A DNA stretch of 64,000 nt from an uncultured Flavobacteriia bacterium (GTDB taxonomy: Bacteria > Bacteroidota > Bacteroidia > Flavobacteriales_D > Crocinitomicaceae): the NCBI GenBank assembly GCA_937975705.1, contig CALJTX010000039.1, positions 95,605 through 159,604 on the forward strand, written 5' to 3'. Under the pieces are notes generated by a model that was not told the origin of the DNA, did no database searches, and saw nothing but the letters and a program-made list of their open reading frames with translations. This document shows positions 16,255 to 24,371 of the stretch, one piece after another. The position numbers and the translations under genes were made by a program. Position 1 is the stretch's first letter, and each line of letters begins with the position of its first letter.

Positions 16255-17763
16255 CTAATCTTCGATGTTCAGACGGATTTTCTGACTCAGCTGACGGTTA
16301 TAGGTTTCGAGCAGGTATTTGAAATAGTTGTCTGTGCATTTAGAGATGCATTTGGTGTAGTGCTTGATGCGGTGCTCGATATGGTCTTGAAGCAGTTTTT
16401 GCAATTCTAGGGCGTGGTCGAGGTCGGTGGCTGAGGCTTCAATTGCAGCGAAGTGGTTTTCTATAGAGGCATCGATGGCGTCTTTGCCCTTGCCACCGCG
16501 GTCTATGGCCGCAAGATAACATTCTTTGATAGAGAATTCTTCTAGAATATGTGTTCTGATGAGTTGTTCAAAGCCCTTTGGATATTCGTATTCGACTTCG
16601 AATTCCATGTCTTCGAGCTCAGAAATGCGCGATTCCAAAAAGCGGTCAGGGAAGCGAAAGGCGTCTTGCCAATTGATGTAATCTTGCCAGTAGCCAAAAC
16701 GACGCACGTTGTTGCCGAGGTCGATGATTTTGAACTGATTTTTATTGGGAATACTGCGCGAGCCACGGCCAATCATTTGGTGATAAAGCGTGAGTGAACG
16801 AGTGGCGCGGTTAATGATAATGGTTTGAACGGTGGGTTCATCGAAGCCCGTGGTGAGAATGCCAACGGAAGTAAGAATGGCGTCTGGGGTGTCTTTGAAC
16901 CACTTGATGACGTCTTTTCGGTCTTTGTCTGAGAACGTAGAGTCGAGGTGACGGATATTGTATTTGAGTTTTTTGAAGGATTCTTCTACGCGGCGCGAGG
17001 TTTCAATACCTGCGTTGAAAATGAGTGTTTTTTCGCCGATAGCTACTTCTTCATAGGCAAAAATGAGTTTTTCTTGCATGAAGTAATTGGAGTAGAGCAG
17101 GTCTGAGGAACTCACGGTGAAATCGCCGTTGGAGCCAATTTTAAGGCCGTGTAGGTTGACGTCGTAAGAATAGGTTTCGGCGTCCGACAAATACCCGTCG
17201 CTAATGAGGTTGGAGATAGATTCGCCCACCAAAAGTTTGTTGTAGTGGTCTTTGAGCGGCAAGTTGCGGTTGCTGCTGAGTGGGGTGGCGGTTACGCCGA
17301 GTATGTTGGCGTCTTCGTAAAACTGAAAAATTTTGCGAAAGCTGTTGTAGTGTGCTTCGTCGACAATGACCAACCCGACGTTTTCAATAAATTGGTCGTT
17401 TTCGTTGAGGCGGTTGTTGAGCGTCTCGACCATAGCGATAAAACAGGTGTACTCACCTTGGTCTTCGAGCGTCTTGACCTCTGAGTTGATGACTTTATTG
17501 GGAACCTGAATGGCTGATAGCTGCTTAGAGGTTTGGATGGAAAGCTCGATGCGGTGGGTGAGGATCAGGACGTTTTTACCAGACTCTTCCACGTAACGCT
17601 TTGCAATAGCCGAAAAAATAACGGTTTTACCACCTCCGGTTGGGAGTTGGTACAGCAAATTGAAATTGCTACCGTTTTTTCGGAGTTCATCGAGGACCTG
17701 ATTGACGGTCTTTTCTTGAAAAGGATAGAGTTTTTTGGCTTCGTATAAATCGAGATCTAGCAT
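16255..17763 (-). CDS. SF2 DEAD/DEAH helicase, ResIII type
   Basis: A 502-residue nucleic-acid translocase. Helicase motifs: PFQEKTVNQVL, LPTGGGKT (I), ILTHRIEL (Ia), IVDEAHYNSF (II), GVTATP (III), TGFDEPTVQTIIINRAT (V) and YHQMIGRGSR (VI). After about residue 370 comes a ~130-residue helical C-terminal region with no nuclease or protease motif that I recognise. The fold resembles restriction-enzyme R subunits and XPB-like helicases, but no methyltransferase, specificity subunit or nuclease is nearby, so repair or RNA metabolism is as likely as defence. An imperfect inverted repeat brackets its promoter. Confidence 0.85.
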   Translation of the reverse strand: MLDLDLYEAKKLYPFQEKTVNQVLDELRKNGSNFNLLYQLPTGGGKTVIFSAIAKRYVEESGKNVLILTHRIELSIQTSKQLSAIQVPNKVINSEVKTLEDQGEYTCFIAMVETLNNRLNENDQFIENVGLVIVDEAHYNSFRKIFQFYEDANILGVTATPLSSNRNLPLKDHYNKLLVGESISNLISDGYLSDAETYSYDVNLHGLKIGSNGDFTVSSSDLLYSNYFMQEKLIFAYEEVAIGEKTLIFNAGIETSRRVEESFKKLKYNIRHLDSTFSDKDRKDVIKWFKDTPDAILTSVGILTTGFDEPTVQTIIINRATRSLTLYHQMIGRGSRSIPNKNQFKIIDLGNNVRRFGYWQDYINWQDAFRFPDRFLESRISELEDMEFEVEYEYPKGFEQLIRTHILEEFSIKECYLAAIDRGGKGKDAIDASIENHFAAIEASATDLDHALELQKLLQDHIEHRIKHYTKCISKCTDNYFKYLLETYNRQLSQKIRLNIED

Positions 17764-17764
17764 C

Positions 17765-17802
17765 GGGAAAAAGGGAATTTTGCAAAAGTACGTCCTTTTC
17801 CC
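17765..17802 (-). promoter_or_regulatory. -7 box bracketed by an inverted repeat upstream of the SF2 helicase
   Basis: Minus-strand TACTTTTG (17783-17790) matches TAnnTTTG and lies 19 nt before the ATG. It is flanked by GGGAAAAAGG at 17765-17774 and CCTTTTCCC at 17794-17802, complementary apart from one extra A. This could be an operator or merely a chance A/G-rich symmetry. Confidence 0.4.
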
Positions 17803-17823
17803 TGATCTTGCTAATGAATTGTG

Positions 17824-18552
17824 TTATTTACTGAGATGTTGGAGCAAAATTCCTGCGGCCACGGCCACGTTCAATGATTCGGCTGCGCCTTTTTGAGGGA
17901 TGCCGATGCGGTGTTTGAGGAGGGCGGTTAGGTTGTCGCTGATGCCGTGGCCTTCGTGGCCCAAAACTAGAAATTGCATTTTGTCTGGGGCAATTTGTTC
18001 AAAATCAGTTCCGTCCATAAAAGCGCCATAAGTGGAGTCGGCGTATTTCTTGATGAGTGGCGCGAGTTCTTGGTAGTGTATTTGAACGCGAAAAGCAGAC
18101 GCCATAGAAGCATGGATCACTTTTGGGCTAAGGTAATCGACGGTGCCGGGTGCGCAATAAATATGTTGGATCCCAAACCAATCGGCCGTTCGAATGATGG
18201 TGCCGAGATTGCCGGGATCTTGAATTTGATCGAGTAAAAGCGCTTTTTGACCCGCTTTCCAAGGTTTGTTCTTGGGATACTTTACAATCGCATTTACCTT
18301 CTTGGGCGTTTTGAGTTGGGTGAGCTTCTCGAGGTCGTCTAGTGGCGCAATGAGCAGTTCTTTGTTGCAGTTTTCAAATGCAGCGGCTTTGTCTTCAGTG
18401 GTCACGATAGTCTGAACAAGATGCGGAAATTCGTCGAGGAGGTCTTTGATCAGTGTTTCACCTTCTAAGTAAAGCATTTGTTCTGCATTGCGGTGCTTTT
18501 TGAGCTGCAATTTTTTGAAGTCTTTGATCTTTTGCTGACTGAGCTTTTCCAA
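17824..18552 (-). CDS. SpoU/TrmH-family RNA 2'-O-methyltransferase
   Basis: SAM-dependent methyltransferase acting on rRNA or tRNA ribose. The 242 residues include an N-terminal L30e-like substrate-binding domain (YLEGETLIKDLL) and the SPOUT knot with motif 1 LLLDQIQDPGNLGTIIRTADWFG, shown here only in part (DPGNLGTIIRTADWFG), motif 2 VLGHEGHGIS and motif 3 IPQKGAAESLNVAVAAGILL. Motif 2 usually reads GNEGxG; here His replaces Asn. The start is a TTG at 18552; no ATG lies upstream in frame before a stop and the N-terminus LSQQKIKDFKKLQLKKHR fits the family. Divergent from the TamL-like gene, 28 bp away. Confidence 0.87.
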   Translation of the reverse strand: MEKLSQQKIKDFKKLQLKKHRNAEQMLYLEGETLIKDLLDEFPHLVQTIVTTEDKAAAFENCNKELLIAPLDDLEKLTQLKTPKKVNAIVKYPKNKPWKAGQKALLLDQIQDPGNLGTIIRTADWFGIQHIYCAPGTVDYLSPKVIHASMASAFRVQIHYQELAPLIKKYADSTYGAFMDGTDFEQIAPDKMQFLVLGHEGHGISDNLTALLKHRIGIPQKGAAESLNVAVAAGILLQHLSK

Positions 18553-18565
18553 GGTGAATATTATT

Positions 18566-18573
18566 TACTTTTG
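18566..18573 (+). promoter_or_regulatory. -7 box of the TamL-like gene
   Basis: TACTTTTG matches TAnnTTTG and ends 7 nt before the ATG at 18581. It lies in the 28-bp gap to the divergent RNA methyltransferase. Confidence 0.5.
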
Positions 18574-18580
18574 TAAGACA

Positions 18581-21325
18581 ATGCGCCTGAATTCAAAAGT
18601 ACAATTATTTGTCGTCACTACGCTGCTTTTGGCTAGTTGCCGTTTGTCCAAAAACGTGCCGAAGGGCAATTACCTGCTGCACAAAACCACCATTGCACTA
18701 GACAACCCGCTCACTACCAACCTAGACCGCTACGAACTCACCCAAGTTTTGCGCCAGCAGCCCAATGCCCGCTTTTTTGGTGCACCTTGGAAACTCTGGT
18801 TGTACAACGCCATGGACTCTTCGGCTGTTGCCGAAAAGAAAATGGCTAAAGTAGCGCGCTTTCAAGCGCAGTTGGCGCACAAAAGAACAAAAGTAGCGCA
18901 AGTAAACGCCAAGCGAAATGCGCGCGCACTGCGCCACAATAAACCCGATTACCGTTACAAAGCGCAACCCGACAGCACCTTTAAACAAGCTATCTGGGCA
19001 GAAAAGCTCAAATATAAATACGGCCAAAAGCCCGTTGTTTTCGATACCGTGCTGCACCAAAAAAACGAAGATCAGCTCGCGCGCTACCTCGTCAAAAAAG
19101 GCTACTACTACGGAACGGTCAAGTCTGAACTCAGCTTCAATGACAAAAAGCAAAGCGTACAAGCAATTTATCACATCAATGAAGGTCGGCAGTACATCAT
19201 CGATTCGGTTACTTACACTGGCCCACGTCTTTTACGCGACCTCCACCAAAAACTCATTCGCAAAGAATATCTCCCCCTCGACGAGCATCCGCTCATCGGC
19301 AAACCCTTCGATTTAGATTACCTGAGTAGCTACAGAGAAAAAGTTGCGAAATTCATGCGCGACGAAAGCGTCTATAAATTCAACAGCAGCAGTATTCAGT
19401 TTCAGGCCGATACCAACCGCCAAACAATGACCGTTCATTTGGTAGTCAAGTTTGAAGACCGACTTGTGCCCTCGCTGCAAAACCCCGATAGTTTGGTGCG
19501 GGTGCCGTATCGCGAAACCAAAATCAATAAGGTGTTTTTTCACTTAGCCGATACGCTACAGGTGTCCGGAACATTCGCTTCTGCGCTCGAAAAGGCTGGT
19601 CTGAGCATTTATGATTCGCTGCAACCGCAGTATGTGAGCACAACCAATCAGCTATTGTACAACGAGTTGCCCTATTCTAAAAAACAAGCCCAAGACCTCA
19701 AAATACCCTACGGTACCAAAAGCAATTGGCGCAGCATGACCCTCAAATACAATGGTAAAAATCCTTGGATCCAGCCAGATGTGCTCGAGATGCAAAACTA
19801 TTTAGAGCAGGGCAATACCTATAAGGAATACTACCTAGATCGTTCCTATCGCTCTTTGGTTCAATTGGGGGTGTTTTCCTCTGTAAAGCCATACATTGAA
19901 GAAGTGCCCGGCACCAATCAGCTCAATGTGCACTATTATTTGGAACCTGCCGAAAAACAATCCTGGGCTTTTGACCCTCGTTTTACCTCAAGTTTTGGTT
20001 TGCTTGGAGCTGCTGCATCGCTCAATTACACCAACAAAAACTTATTTGGAGGGGCGGAGCGCTTGACTTTTTCACTCGGTGGTGGTTTTGAGTCGCAGCC
20101 TCCCGTTTTTGATGCCAATTCAGAAACACAAATCGTTTCGGCAGGCCGTACCTTCAACACGTTTGAAATTGGTCCGAGCCTCAAACTCGATTTGCCGGGT
20201 TTGTTTCCGACGCCTGTTACGCTTTTAGGCAAGCGTCAAAAACCGCGCACAGTCATCAGTACGGCCATGAACTTTGAAAAGCGCAATATATTTGATAGAC
20301 GCGTCTTTCAGCTCAACTACACATGGCGGTTTTTGGTGGGGAAAACCCAGGTTTTTCAGATGGGTTTACCAGGCGCATCGGTCATTAAATATGTCGATAT
20401 TCAAAAATCTGCAGCGTTTGAGGCGCAACTCAATCAAATCAACGATCTTTTCTTATTCAATACTTACAGTAACCAGTTCATTTGGCAAGACTTCAAATTC
20501 GCCTACGAATATTCCAACAAAGACAAAGACGACAAGCCTGGGCAAAAAAAACGCTACAACGGCACGCTTTATTTCAACAGTACGTTAGATGCAGCCGGCA
20601 ACCTTCTTTATGCGTTTCGCAACCGACAAGACACCCTAAATGGACAATATTTATTAGGTAAGCAGCCTTACTCGCAGTTTGTCCGCCTAGATAACCAGTT
20701 CATTGCCTCCAAGCGCATGGTCAACAAGAGCACCTTGCATTTGCGCCTGCATGCCGGAGCAGGGCTTTCTTATGGCAATTCGCAAACGGCAATGCCTTAT
20801 GACTACAGTTTCTTTGGCGGTGGCTCCAATGACAACCGGGGTTGGAGAGCGCGCGCTTTGGGTCCAGGGGCCTACAAATACCACCTCGATACCAACCGCT
20901 TGGCCACACAAATTGGCGACATCCGTTTTGGTGGCGCACTCGAATACCGTTTTGAAATGAGTTCTACCTTTAAAGGTGCTGTTTTTACAGATTTCGGTAA
21001 CATCTGGACCTACCGCGAAGATATCTCCCGCTTGGGTAGTCAGTTCAATTGGCAAACGTTTATTCCACAATTAGCTATATCCGCTGGCTTAGGCTTGCGC
21101 ATGGACCTCGATTTCTTCATCTTGCGCCTAGATGTCGGCTTCCCGATTTTTGATCCCGCCTTTGCCGATGGTGCACGTTGGGTTTTCCAAGACTTCAAAA
21201 CCCGCGAAACCTACTATGCAGAAGGTATGCAGCATTTCAATATGTCCTTAGATCAAGTCAAGGCCATAATGCCAAGGCCCTTTTTGCCCAATTATTTGAA
21301 CTTCGGAATTGGTTATCCTTTCTAA
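18581..21325 (+). CDS. BamA/TamA-family outer-membrane protein with lipobox (TamL-like)
   Basis: A 914-residue outer-membrane barrel protein predicted to insert or export envelope proteins. The signal peptide ends in the lipobox LLASC (Cys about 20), so the N-terminus should be lipidated, the defining trait of Bacteroidota TamL. POTRA-like repeats follow (ARYLVKKGYYYGTVKSEL, YLDRSYRSLVQLGVFSSV) and then the Omp85 barrel, with GGGSNDNRGWRARALGPG as the conserved loop-6 region (RGW in place of VRGY/F) and a terminal beta strand ending in aromatic Phe. The ATG at 18581 is chosen over an upstream GTG at 18554, which overlaps the promoter. A tamB gene is not adjacent. Confidence 0.87.
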   Translation: MRLNSKVQLFVVTTLLLASCRLSKNVPKGNYLLHKTTIALDNPLTTNLDRYELTQVLRQQPNARFFGAPWKLWLYNAMDSSAVAEKKMAKVARFQAQLAHKRTKVAQVNAKRNARALRHNKPDYRYKAQPDSTFKQAIWAEKLKYKYGQKPVVFDTVLHQKNEDQLARYLVKKGYYYGTVKSELSFNDKKQSVQAIYHINEGRQYIIDSVTYTGPRLLRDLHQKLIRKEYLPLDEHPLIGKPFDLDYLSSYREKVAKFMRDESVYKFNSSSIQFQADTNRQTMTVHLVVKFEDRLVPSLQNPDSLVRVPYRETKINKVFFHLADTLQVSGTFASALEKAGLSIYDSLQPQYVSTTNQLLYNELPYSKKQAQDLKIPYGTKSNWRSMTLKYNGKNPWIQPDVLEMQNYLEQGNTYKEYYLDRSYRSLVQLGVFSSVKPYIEEVPGTNQLNVHYYLEPAEKQSWAFDPRFTSSFGLLGAAASLNYTNKNLFGGAERLTFSLGGGFESQPPVFDANSETQIVSAGRTFNTFEIGPSLKLDLPGLFPTPVTLLGKRQKPRTVISTAMNFEKRNIFDRRVFQLNYTWRFLVGKTQVFQMGLPGASVIKYVDIQKSAAFEAQLNQINDLFLFNTYSNQFIWQDFKFAYEYSNKDKDDKPGQKKRYNGTLYFNSTLDAAGNLLYAFRNRQDTLNGQYLLGKQPYSQFVRLDNQFIASKRMVNKSTLHLRLHAGAGLSYGNSQTAMPYDYSFFGGGSNDNRGWRARALGPGAYKYHLDTNRLATQIGDIRFGGALEYRFEMSSTFKGAVFTDFGNIWTYREDISRLGSQFNWQTFIPQLAISAGLGLRMDLDFFILRLDVGFPIFDPAFADGARWVFQDFKTRETYYAEGMQHFNMSLDQVKAIMPRPFLPNYLNFGIGYPF

Positions 21326-21326
21326 T

Positions 21327-23021
21327 ATGAAAATTGTTTCGCCGCTAATTTTATTGGTATTGCTGTTGTCCTCTTGCATGAAAGGAGAGAAGGTGGACCT
21401 CATTGTACACAATGCCAAAATCCACACCATGGATTTGTCCAGTACTGTTCACGAAGCCATCGCTATTCGCAATGGTAAAATTGTTGAAGTGGGGCCAGAG
21501 CGGCAGATTCTCAATAAATACCGTTCTGACGAAACCCTCGATGCCCAAGGCAAAGAAATGTATCCAGGCCTTACAGATGCCCACGGACACATGCTTATGT
21601 TCGCCAAGCAATTGCTCGGCATTGATTTGCGCGGGGTGCGCTCCGAACAAGAACTCATACACCGTTGTGAGCAGTACAAAGCCAAGCATCCCAATCTCAA
21701 ATTTGTAGTAGGGCAGGGTTGGGACCAAACCATGTGGGCCGGTCAAGAACTCCCCACAAATGAGCAATTGAATGCGCTTTTTCCAGGCATTCCGGTTTGC
21801 CTCTATCGCGTCGACGGCCATGCGGCATTGGTCAATGATTTTTTAATCAAAAAGAGTCAACTCATCGATCAAATCCCTTCGCTACAAGGCGGAGAAGTTG
21901 TTTTTAAAAAACAAATTCTTGAGGGTAATTTGAGTTTACCAAGTAATGTCAATTTACCAACAAATGCCAAGTTTGGTCAAAAAATCATTCTTCAAACCTA
22001 CCGTCCTTCGGGTGTACTCATCGACAACGCCATCAATATCGTCCAACCCTTTCTGCCTAATTACACCAGAAAGGAATACGTTAAGGCACTTTTGCAAGTA
22101 CAAGATGAACTCTTGCAATATGGCATCACAGGCGTTCACGAAGCGGGTATCGACTTTGAGCATATTGCGTGGTTCAAGTCTTTGATCAAGAGTGGGCAGT
22201 TGAAGCTGAATCTTTACGCCATGCTAATGGATTCACCCCAAAACCGCAGTTTTGCACAAAAAAATGGGCCTTACCGCTACCGAAACCTCTACATCCGCAG
22301 TTTCAAATGCTTTGCCGATGGCGCACTTGGTTCAAGAGGCGCCTTATTGAAAGCACCTTATCATGACCACCCGCAAAGCAATGGCTTGTTGTTGACCGAC
22401 ATTGCACGCATGCAAAACCTAGCACAGTTTTGTGTCAAAAATGCTTACCAAATGAATACGCACAGCATCGGTGATTCAGCGAATGCACTAGTGCTCTCCA
22501 TTTACGAGCGGGTTTTCAAGCAAAAGCCAGACCACCGCTTTCGCATTGAGCACGCACAAGTTGTGGATCCAAAAGATTTTCAGAAGTTCGCCAATTTTGC
22601 CGTCTTCCCTTCGGTGCAGCCCACACACGCTGTTTCCGATGCCGATTGGGCCGAAGCACGCCTTGGTAAGGCCCGAATGAGTGGGGCGTACGCCTACAAA
22701 ACATTATTGAATCAGTTTGGCATGCTGGCATTGGGTACAGATTTCCCCGTCGAGCAAACCAACCCATTTGCTACTATTCAAGCGGCTTACAACAGTCCGT
22801 TCGGACAAGCGCTTACCCTAGATGAAATCATCAGAGGCATGACTATCTACGCTGCATTTGCCTCCTTTGAGGAAAGCAGGTTGGGCACCTTAGAAAAAGG
22901 CAAAGACGCTACTTTTGCCATCTTTGAATACCCCGTTACTGCCGAAGCAGGTCAGGTTCAAAATTACGCGTGGCGCACTTTTATCAAAGGGCGCTGTGTT
23001 TTTAAATTGGAGGCCTTGTAA
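21327..23021 (+). CDS. Amidohydrolase family 3 lipoprotein (YtcJ-like)
   Basis: A 564-residue metal-dependent hydrolase. Lipobox LLLSSC places the lipidated Cys near residue 15, so it should act in the periplasm or at the outer membrane. Family features are VHNAKIHTMD at the start of the composite beta sandwich, YPGLTDAHGHM (metal ligand HxH), CFADGALGSRGALL, HSIGDSANALVL, RIEHAQVVDP and LALGTDFPVEQTNPFATIQAA. Substrates of YtcJ-like proteins are mostly undetermined. The start is 1 nt after the TamL-like stop, so it is in the same transcription unit. Confidence 0.87.
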   Translation: MKIVSPLILLVLLLSSCMKGEKVDLIVHNAKIHTMDLSSTVHEAIAIRNGKIVEVGPERQILNKYRSDETLDAQGKEMYPGLTDAHGHMLMFAKQLLGIDLRGVRSEQELIHRCEQYKAKHPNLKFVVGQGWDQTMWAGQELPTNEQLNALFPGIPVCLYRVDGHAALVNDFLIKKSQLIDQIPSLQGGEVVFKKQILEGNLSLPSNVNLPTNAKFGQKIILQTYRPSGVLIDNAINIVQPFLPNYTRKEYVKALLQVQDELLQYGITGVHEAGIDFEHIAWFKSLIKSGQLKLNLYAMLMDSPQNRSFAQKNGPYRYRNLYIRSFKCFADGALGSRGALLKAPYHDHPQSNGLLLTDIARMQNLAQFCVKNAYQMNTHSIGDSANALVLSIYERVFKQKPDHRFRIEHAQVVDPKDFQKFANFAVFPSVQPTHAVSDADWAEARLGKARMSGAYAYKTLLNQFGMLALGTDFPVEQTNPFATIQAAYNSPFGQALTLDEIIRGMTIYAAFASFEESRLGTLEKGKDATFAIFEYPVTAEAGQVQNYAWRTFIKGRCVFKLEAL

Positions 23022-23037
23022 CCCTAAAACTTACCCC

Positions 23038-23508
23038 ATGAGATATTTATTTTTGTGCCTCACCTTGTTGTTTTTTCAATTGAGCTTCGCGCAAGTTTCC
23101 AACTCAATTGACCAACTCAAGCCACTCGATCAACTCATTGATAACTGGCACGTTTCGGCCGCTCAAGCCAATTTTGAGTCTTACTTTTCAGTCACCACAC
23201 CTAATTTTGTCTTTTTAGGTACAGCTCCGGGAGAACGCTGGACAAAGCCTGAGTTCATGGCTTTTTGCAAGCCTTATTTTGACAAAGGAAAGGCCTGGGA
23301 TTTCAAACCGAGTCATCGCAATTGGCATTTTGCCGCAGATGGCACTGTGGCTTATTTTGACGAAGATTTAGCGACCTGGATGGAAGGCTGCAGGGGCAGC
23401 GGTATTTGCGTTTTGGAAAATGGACAATGGAAAATTGCCTATTACAACCTCACCGTCTTGATCGAAAACGAAAAGATCAAATCGTTCATCAAATTACGTA
23501 AGCACTGA
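23038..23508 (+). CDS. Secreted SnoaL/NTF2-like protein
   Basis: A 156-residue small exported protein: signal peptide MRYLFLCLTLLFFQLSFAQ, then an NTF2-like cone fold suggested by LIDNWHVSAAQANFESYFS, TKPEFMAFCKPYFDKGKAW and VAYFDEDLATW. Such SnoaL-like proteins in Bacteroidota lack a proven function. The frame is open far upstream into the amidohydrolase gene; the ATG at 23038 is used because it opens the signal peptide. Its stop overlaps the prmC start by 1 nt. Confidence 0.75.
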   Translation: MRYLFLCLTLLFFQLSFAQVSNSIDQLKPLDQLIDNWHVSAAQANFESYFSVTTPNFVFLGTAPGERWTKPEFMAFCKPYFDKGKAWDFKPSHRNWHFAADGTVAYFDEDLATWMEGCRGSGICVLENGQWKIAYYNLTVLIENEKIKSFIKLRKH

Positions 23509-24362
23509 TGTTTGTAGCCGACAACCTTTTGGCGACGGCCAAAAAGTATTTCTTTAATGAACTTGCGTCTGCATTTTCTCCAAGCGAATGCAAGCAAATG
23601 TGGCTTGTCTTACTTGAAAAACGCTTTGGCTGGAGCCCTGCAGAACAAATGCTCCAATTAGAAACCCGGGTGTCAGAATCCGATTTACTCTATTTCAGAA
23701 GTGCAGTGAAGCGCTTGCAAGCACAAGAGCCTTTTCAATTTGTGGTCGGCGACACGCTGTTTGCAGGTCTTGTTCTGAAAACAGATCAGCGCGCGCTTAT
23801 TCCGCGGCCCGAAACCGAAGAATTGATTGAACTCATTTCAAAACAAGACCGAGAATTCAGCTCAATTTTGGATCTCTGTACGGGTACAGGTTGCATCGCG
23901 CTGGCGCTTCAAAATGAGTTCCCAAATGCAAAGGTGAGGGGACTTGACCTCTCTTCGGATGCCATTGCGCTGGCTCAAGAAAATGCGCTTCAAACACAGC
24001 TCAATGTTGCGTTCGAAGTTGCCGATGTGTTCCATTGGAAGTCCAATGCAACATTTGATTTGATTGTTTCAAATCCGCCGTATATTCCAAGCCAAGAGAA
24101 GGCGCAGATGCAGCCAAATGTACTCAATTTTGAACCGCATATGGCTTTGTTTGTGCCAGACAACGATCCGTTGGTGTTCTACAAACAGATCATTGAAATT
24201 GCACAAAACTGTTTGCTCGCCGAAGGCTTTATTGCGCTGGAAATCCATGAAAATTTTGCCCTTGAAACGCAAGCGTTGATTGAAGGCGCACAATTTAAAA
24301 ATGTGCAAATTCATCGCGATTTACAAGGCAAACAACGCATGATTTTAGCACAAAAAGCGTAA
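23508..24362 (+). CDS. prmC: Peptide chain release factor N5-glutamine methyltransferase
   Basis: Methylates the GGQ glutamine of release factors RF1/RF2 using SAM. The 284 residues have an N-terminal helical domain, LIPRPETEELIELI (RPxTE motif of PrmC), the SAM-binding ILDLCTGTGCIALAL, RGLDLSSDAIALAQENA and the catalytic DLIVSNPPYIPSQEK containing NPPY. It ends with LEIHENFALETQALIEG and a short C-terminal strand. Coupled to the SnoaL-like gene by a TGATG overlap and followed 9 nt later by ligA. Confidence 0.93.
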   Translation: MFVADNLLATAKKYFFNELASAFSPSECKQMWLVLLEKRFGWSPAEQMLQLETRVSESDLLYFRSAVKRLQAQEPFQFVVGDTLFAGLVLKTDQRALIPRPETEELIELISKQDREFSSILDLCTGTGCIALALQNEFPNAKVRGLDLSSDAIALAQENALQTQLNVAFEVADVFHWKSNATFDLIVSNPPYIPSQEKAQMQPNVLNFEPHMALFVPDNDPLVFYKQIIEIAQNCLLAEGFIALEIHENFALETQALIEGAQFKNVQIHRDLQGKQRMILAQKA

Positions 24363-24371
24363 TTTTAACTC

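Noticed and set aside
16255..18552. SF2 helicase plus methyltransferase as a restriction-modification or defence pair
   Set aside because: The methyltransferase is a SPOUT RNA enzyme, the helicase has no nuclease or specificity partner, and the genes are separated by a promoter.
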